From Porogramme epimiltina (lineage: Eukaryota; Basidiomycota; Agaricomycetes; Polyporales; Polyporaceae): a stretch of DNA of 64,000 bases. Below, piece after piece: positions 60,839 to 64,000 of this stretch. Under the pieces are notes generated by a model. That model was given only the letters and a program-made list of their open reading frames with translations, ran no database searches and was not told the origin of the DNA. The stretch is taken from assembly GCA_900155495.1 (NCBI GenBank), contig FTLJ01000181.1, positions 62,001-126,000 on the forward strand, in the 5' to 3' direction. The first letter of the stretch is position 1. Every line of letters begins with the position of its first letter. A program made the translations under genes and the position numbers.

Positions 60839-62527
60839 ATGGGCGACTATAATGGCCTCGGACTCAAAGATCTCACTACCACTACCGATGCCCCATCTGG
60901 TCTGGGTCCAGCAGTTCAGGCCCAGCTATTTGCAGTGGGTGGTAAGACATAAACTATTGACCTATGCATCCGTTGACCATTTAAACCTTAGTATTGTTTC
61001 TTTATGACTACCTTCTTACTTTCGATCGCGAAATCCGGTATATATGGTCCCACGTCTTCTGTACCTCCTCGGCGATTTTCTTCCTCCTTCGATACTCGTA
61101 TATTGTTACCATTATCCTTGGGACCATGGATCTTGCTCCTGTAGCATCCAAGACTGAAGCGGTAAGGACACAGGTTCATCCAGGATGTACTGTCTGCTGA
61201 CTCCATACTTCAGAAGTGAACTGATTTTGTGGTCCTCAGTTGCATTTTACTAACACGTCGAATTCTCAGTTGTAGGGACTATTTTAAGGGTGAATTGGCT
61301 TTGGAGACCATTATCTCCTTTACGGTTGCAGGTATTAGTCCCGTCACGTATATTCATTTCACAATGGCATTCTTACGAGCAAAAGGATTTTCTGGCTTGA
61401 GGGTATTTGCACTCTCCCGCAAACTCTGGGTTTCGATCGTGGTGGTTCTCCTAGGTATTGTAAACCCGGCTATAATTGTGGTAAGTATCTTGTTACTAAG
61501 GAGGTCCCTTGTTAAAATATCTCTCTGTTGTTTTACTTACTTCTGAATCAACTATAGATAGGAAATTTGGACCTGGGGGTTACGGCATTTCCAGATGCTC
61601 GCGGTGTTTGCTACTCCGATGCCAGTGGAATAGGAACTTCGAGCAATAGCACTGTATCTATATCTAGGTGTGGCTCAGTTCCACATTGATTGGCCATTTA
61701 GGTTTGTGTAATTGACATATCATTCTGATGTCATGGAATGCAGCGTGGATGCAGCAGATTACATAGGCCTAGTCATGAATACCACTATGGACTTAATTCT
61801 TCTCTCTGCTACATGGTACAGGACATGGGCTACAAGACCACGGGCATTGGAGATGCTAAATGGTCGGAGAGGCTATATTGTCTCTCACGTAGTGTTCCAC
61901 GATGGTCAGATTATTTTTACGGATTGGCACTGTACATCCAACGGACACTAATTGTTCAACAATTCTGCTATAGGTACCATATATTTCCTGTGAGCAGAAG
62001 TGGACCTTCTCCTGTCCTTATAGTCTCATTAGGGTATTGGGACAGGGCACTTCTTGTGGTGAACGTTGTTAACATTGCGTCGGTAACAAATTCAAATGTG
62101 CGTCTCAGAATACTCATATTGCATGTTCAAGATAGTAGACTCACCTTTGGCCTCCTCTTGCATCTCCCGGGCGTTTATAGCTACTCCTTCCAAGTACGGA
62201 GTGGCTCGCGGCGTGCGTATTTGGCCATCGTATACGGCTGCTTGCATGGGTCCTGAACGAACTTATCTTATAACCACACCCTTTAGGTTCATGGTAATAT
62301 TTAACTGCAGGTTCATCCTTGACCTCCGTGAGGCTGTGGCACGGGCAGACGAAAATACGGAGCACACTAGGACCTCGAATTTGGAGACAACAGGGTCGTC
62401 GGTTGTGTTTAGACCTCCCGATAACAGCAACACTTCTGTCACCTCGTCTGTATACGGTGCTACCGTCCGGTGGGCTTCAGACGAACCCTCACCAGTAGTA
62501 ACTACACCGATGGAAGGTACACTATAG
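60839..62527 (+). CDS. DUF6533 multi-pass membrane protein (copy F, divergent)
   Basis: Starts at the ATG at 60839 (MGDYNGLGLKDLTTTTDAP). The DUF6533 hallmark is LFLYDYLLTFDREIRYIW with a long hydrophobic run including FFLLRYSYIVTIILG. Later exons give LRVFALSRKLWVSIVVVLLG, a loop with GVCYSD, an NTTMDLILLSATWYRTWA segment, SHVVFHDG and a C-terminal tail with a FRFMVIFNCRFILDLREAVAR segment and many Ser/Thr. The end is at 62527. It is the most divergent of the six copies and stands alone at the right of the window. Introns are of usual size, but I did not verify all junctions. The function is unknown. Confidence 0.75.
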
Positions 62528-64000
62528 ACAGATTTGCTGGGGCACATTGGGAAGGTGTGGGATGAGGGCATCACTGTTGATTAGATGGTCAAAGCAAAGT
62601 AATACATATTGAAAATCTGGACAGCTCACTTCGGTTTATCTGTGAGCAACCTCAGTACGCGGGATGCATCCGAAAGTGAATCCAAACGACTTGGTTTCAG
62701 TGGGTGTGTGCATCCAAAAGACTCAAAAATCGGATGGGTGAATCCAAAGATGCATCCGAGTCGTTCGGATGCATCCATTGCAGAGACAGTGGGGGCCGCC
62801 GGCAGCGCGTCACAGCGGGCCCATAGCGCGCCGCGGCGAGTTTGGGAAGGGCTGCAGAGGTCACTGTCGTGTGCTAATGTGTCGAGGTGGATGCCTGCCA
62901 GTGGGGACATCTGCCAACCGGGACGCGGTAACCGGCTCGTGCTGGGTGGAGGTGGAAGAGGGAGGGCCGCAGGGATACACGTAACACCTCCATCATCGAC
63001 CATCCACCACTATTGCTCGTGGTGAGCTGGCTCTCCATGTCGCATACAACGCGCGTCTGATGATGACGCAGTGACCTATTACTATCTGTGCAAATGTCGT
63101 GATTGCGCTCTGCATCATGCACCGCATCGCGACTCACGAGGAGTGACGCTAATGGTGCAATTTGTCAGCAATTGGGCTGCAGCCTGCTACGCTGCTCTCG
63201 TGGTGACGTTTACCCTGGAGCTCAGTCAGTCTTCATCCTGCATGTGTCGACCGTCCGTCCACAAACAAGTACAACCTATCCCGGGGATGCATACCCTCCA
63301 TGCAGGTCTGTGAGAGAATGGATCTTATGGATGTAGTCGCAATGCATGCACTACGACGCTTACGCACCTGAGTTAACACCATTTTTTCGACGAAAGGTTT
63401 GCTGTTATTCTACTTCGCTGTGCATTCTCCAGTACCCACCGTTTTGGCGGAGCTTATCTGTGTAGCTCTTCGTCGCAGCCTCGAGTGGTTCAAACAAGTA
63501 CTGAATACGCTGTGCGGCGATCATCTACGTTCCAGCCTGACGAGTAATTCATAAGTACCCGAGCACCCCAACACACACGCACACATTCAACGGAATGACG
63601 CTCACCTCGCCGTCCCTGGTGTCGCTCACGCCAACTGCGCATATCCTGCCGGCACCGCTGGGTGGACCGTTTCTCAGCTCGGAAGTTCGCGTCTATGCGG
63701 GCTAGGTCGTGATACACCCGCACACGTCGACCTCTGCGAAGCAGCAACATGAGTAGAAAATAGTGCGGACTCGGAGAGGCTCACCGGAACCGTGACCACA
63801 AATAGCGAAACAACGGGAACGTTGTATCGCAGTACAGTAGCTCGTGAAATGTGCCGTCCTCCCAATTTATGCCACTTCCGATGAGTTGAGTTGGTTATGG
63901 CTCGAGGAGGATTCAAGTTCAAAGAGGCAACTCGTCGTGGATGGGCGCTTGAGCTACAGCTATTCAAATCTCGAGGTAGCGGGGGTTGAAGAGCATTTGG
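62528..64000. other. Intergenic region to the window edge, no supported gene
   Basis: Contains the palindromic/hairpin sequences at 62662-62776. Beyond that, only motif-free ORFs on both strands are seen up to the window edge. Confidence 0.45.
62662..62776. repeat. Cluster of GGATGCATCC palindromes with an 11-bp perfect hairpin
   Basis: The self-complementary decamer GGATGCATCC is present at 62662-62671 and 62767-62776. A perfect inverted repeat, GATGCATCCGA at 62749-62759 and TCGGATGCATC at 62765-62775, is separated by only five bases. Further TGCATCC and AATCCAAA units lie between. This could be a remnant of a small inverted-repeat element or a binding-site cluster. Confidence 0.6.

Overview
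The window is nuclear DNA of a filamentous basidiomycete, most likely a wood-decaying agaricomycete of the Polyporales type. The evidence is many short introns (about 49-60 bases), GT-AG with a few GC-AG; several genes of families expanded in Agaricomycetes (DUF6533 membrane proteins, a HET-domain protein, a MYND-finger protein, a BAHD-like acyltransferase); and a class II haem peroxidase with a complete manganese site. No transposase, reverse transcriptase, CRISPR array or rRNA was recognised.

Layout. 0-3 kb: AAA+ ATPase (+). 3-4.7 kb: DUF6533 membrane protein A (-). 5.7-11.2 kb: tandem pair of class 3 aldehyde dehydrogenases (-). 12.3-15.0 kb: large intronless multidomain RNA-repair enzyme (+). 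15.5-16.6 kb: secreted ferritin-like (Rds1-like) protein (-). 17.1-23.1 kb: tandem segmental duplication carrying DUF6533 genes B and C (+). 23.2-25.6 kb: HET-domain protein (-). 26.6-28.9 kb: conserved-looking protein of unknown function (-). 29.7-31.1 kb: purine nucleoside phosphorylase (-). 31.1-34.4 kb: long gene-poor stretch. 34.4-35.9 kb: class II peroxidase (+) with an apparent splice or frame defect. 36.9-39.8 kb: Ldb17/Dip1/SPIN90-like actin regulator (-). 41.6-42.7 kb: second ferritin-like gene (+). 42.8-47.6 kb: DUF6533 genes D and E (-), with a broken acyltransferase fragment abutting the stop of E. 48.6-50.8 kb: crinkler-type kinase-like protein (+). 51.0-52.7 kb: intact acyltransferase (-). 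53.1-54.6 kb: MYND-finger protein (-). 54.8 kb: intron-containing tRNA-Arg(CCG) (+). 57.1-59.1 kb: CaMK-type kinase (+) with a long upstream ORF. 60.8-62.5 kb: DUF6533 gene F (+).

Two themes stand out. First, the region is shaped by local duplication: six DUF6533 genes, two aldehyde dehydrogenases, two ferritin-like genes, and an acyltransferase plus its fragment. Housekeeping genes (PNP, CaMK, Ldb17-like, tRNA) are interspersed. Second, the ORF at 12.3-15.0 kb appears to combine a 2H phosphoesterase-like domain, a helical TPR-like linker, a dual-specificity-phosphatase domain, a P-loop polynucleotide-kinase-like domain and an RNA ligase domain. That is close to a self-contained RNA break-repair machine, in an order different from canonical fungal tRNA ligase Trl1. 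I consider it the most interesting object here. Exon junctions were read by eye from splice signals and family conservation, without transcript data.
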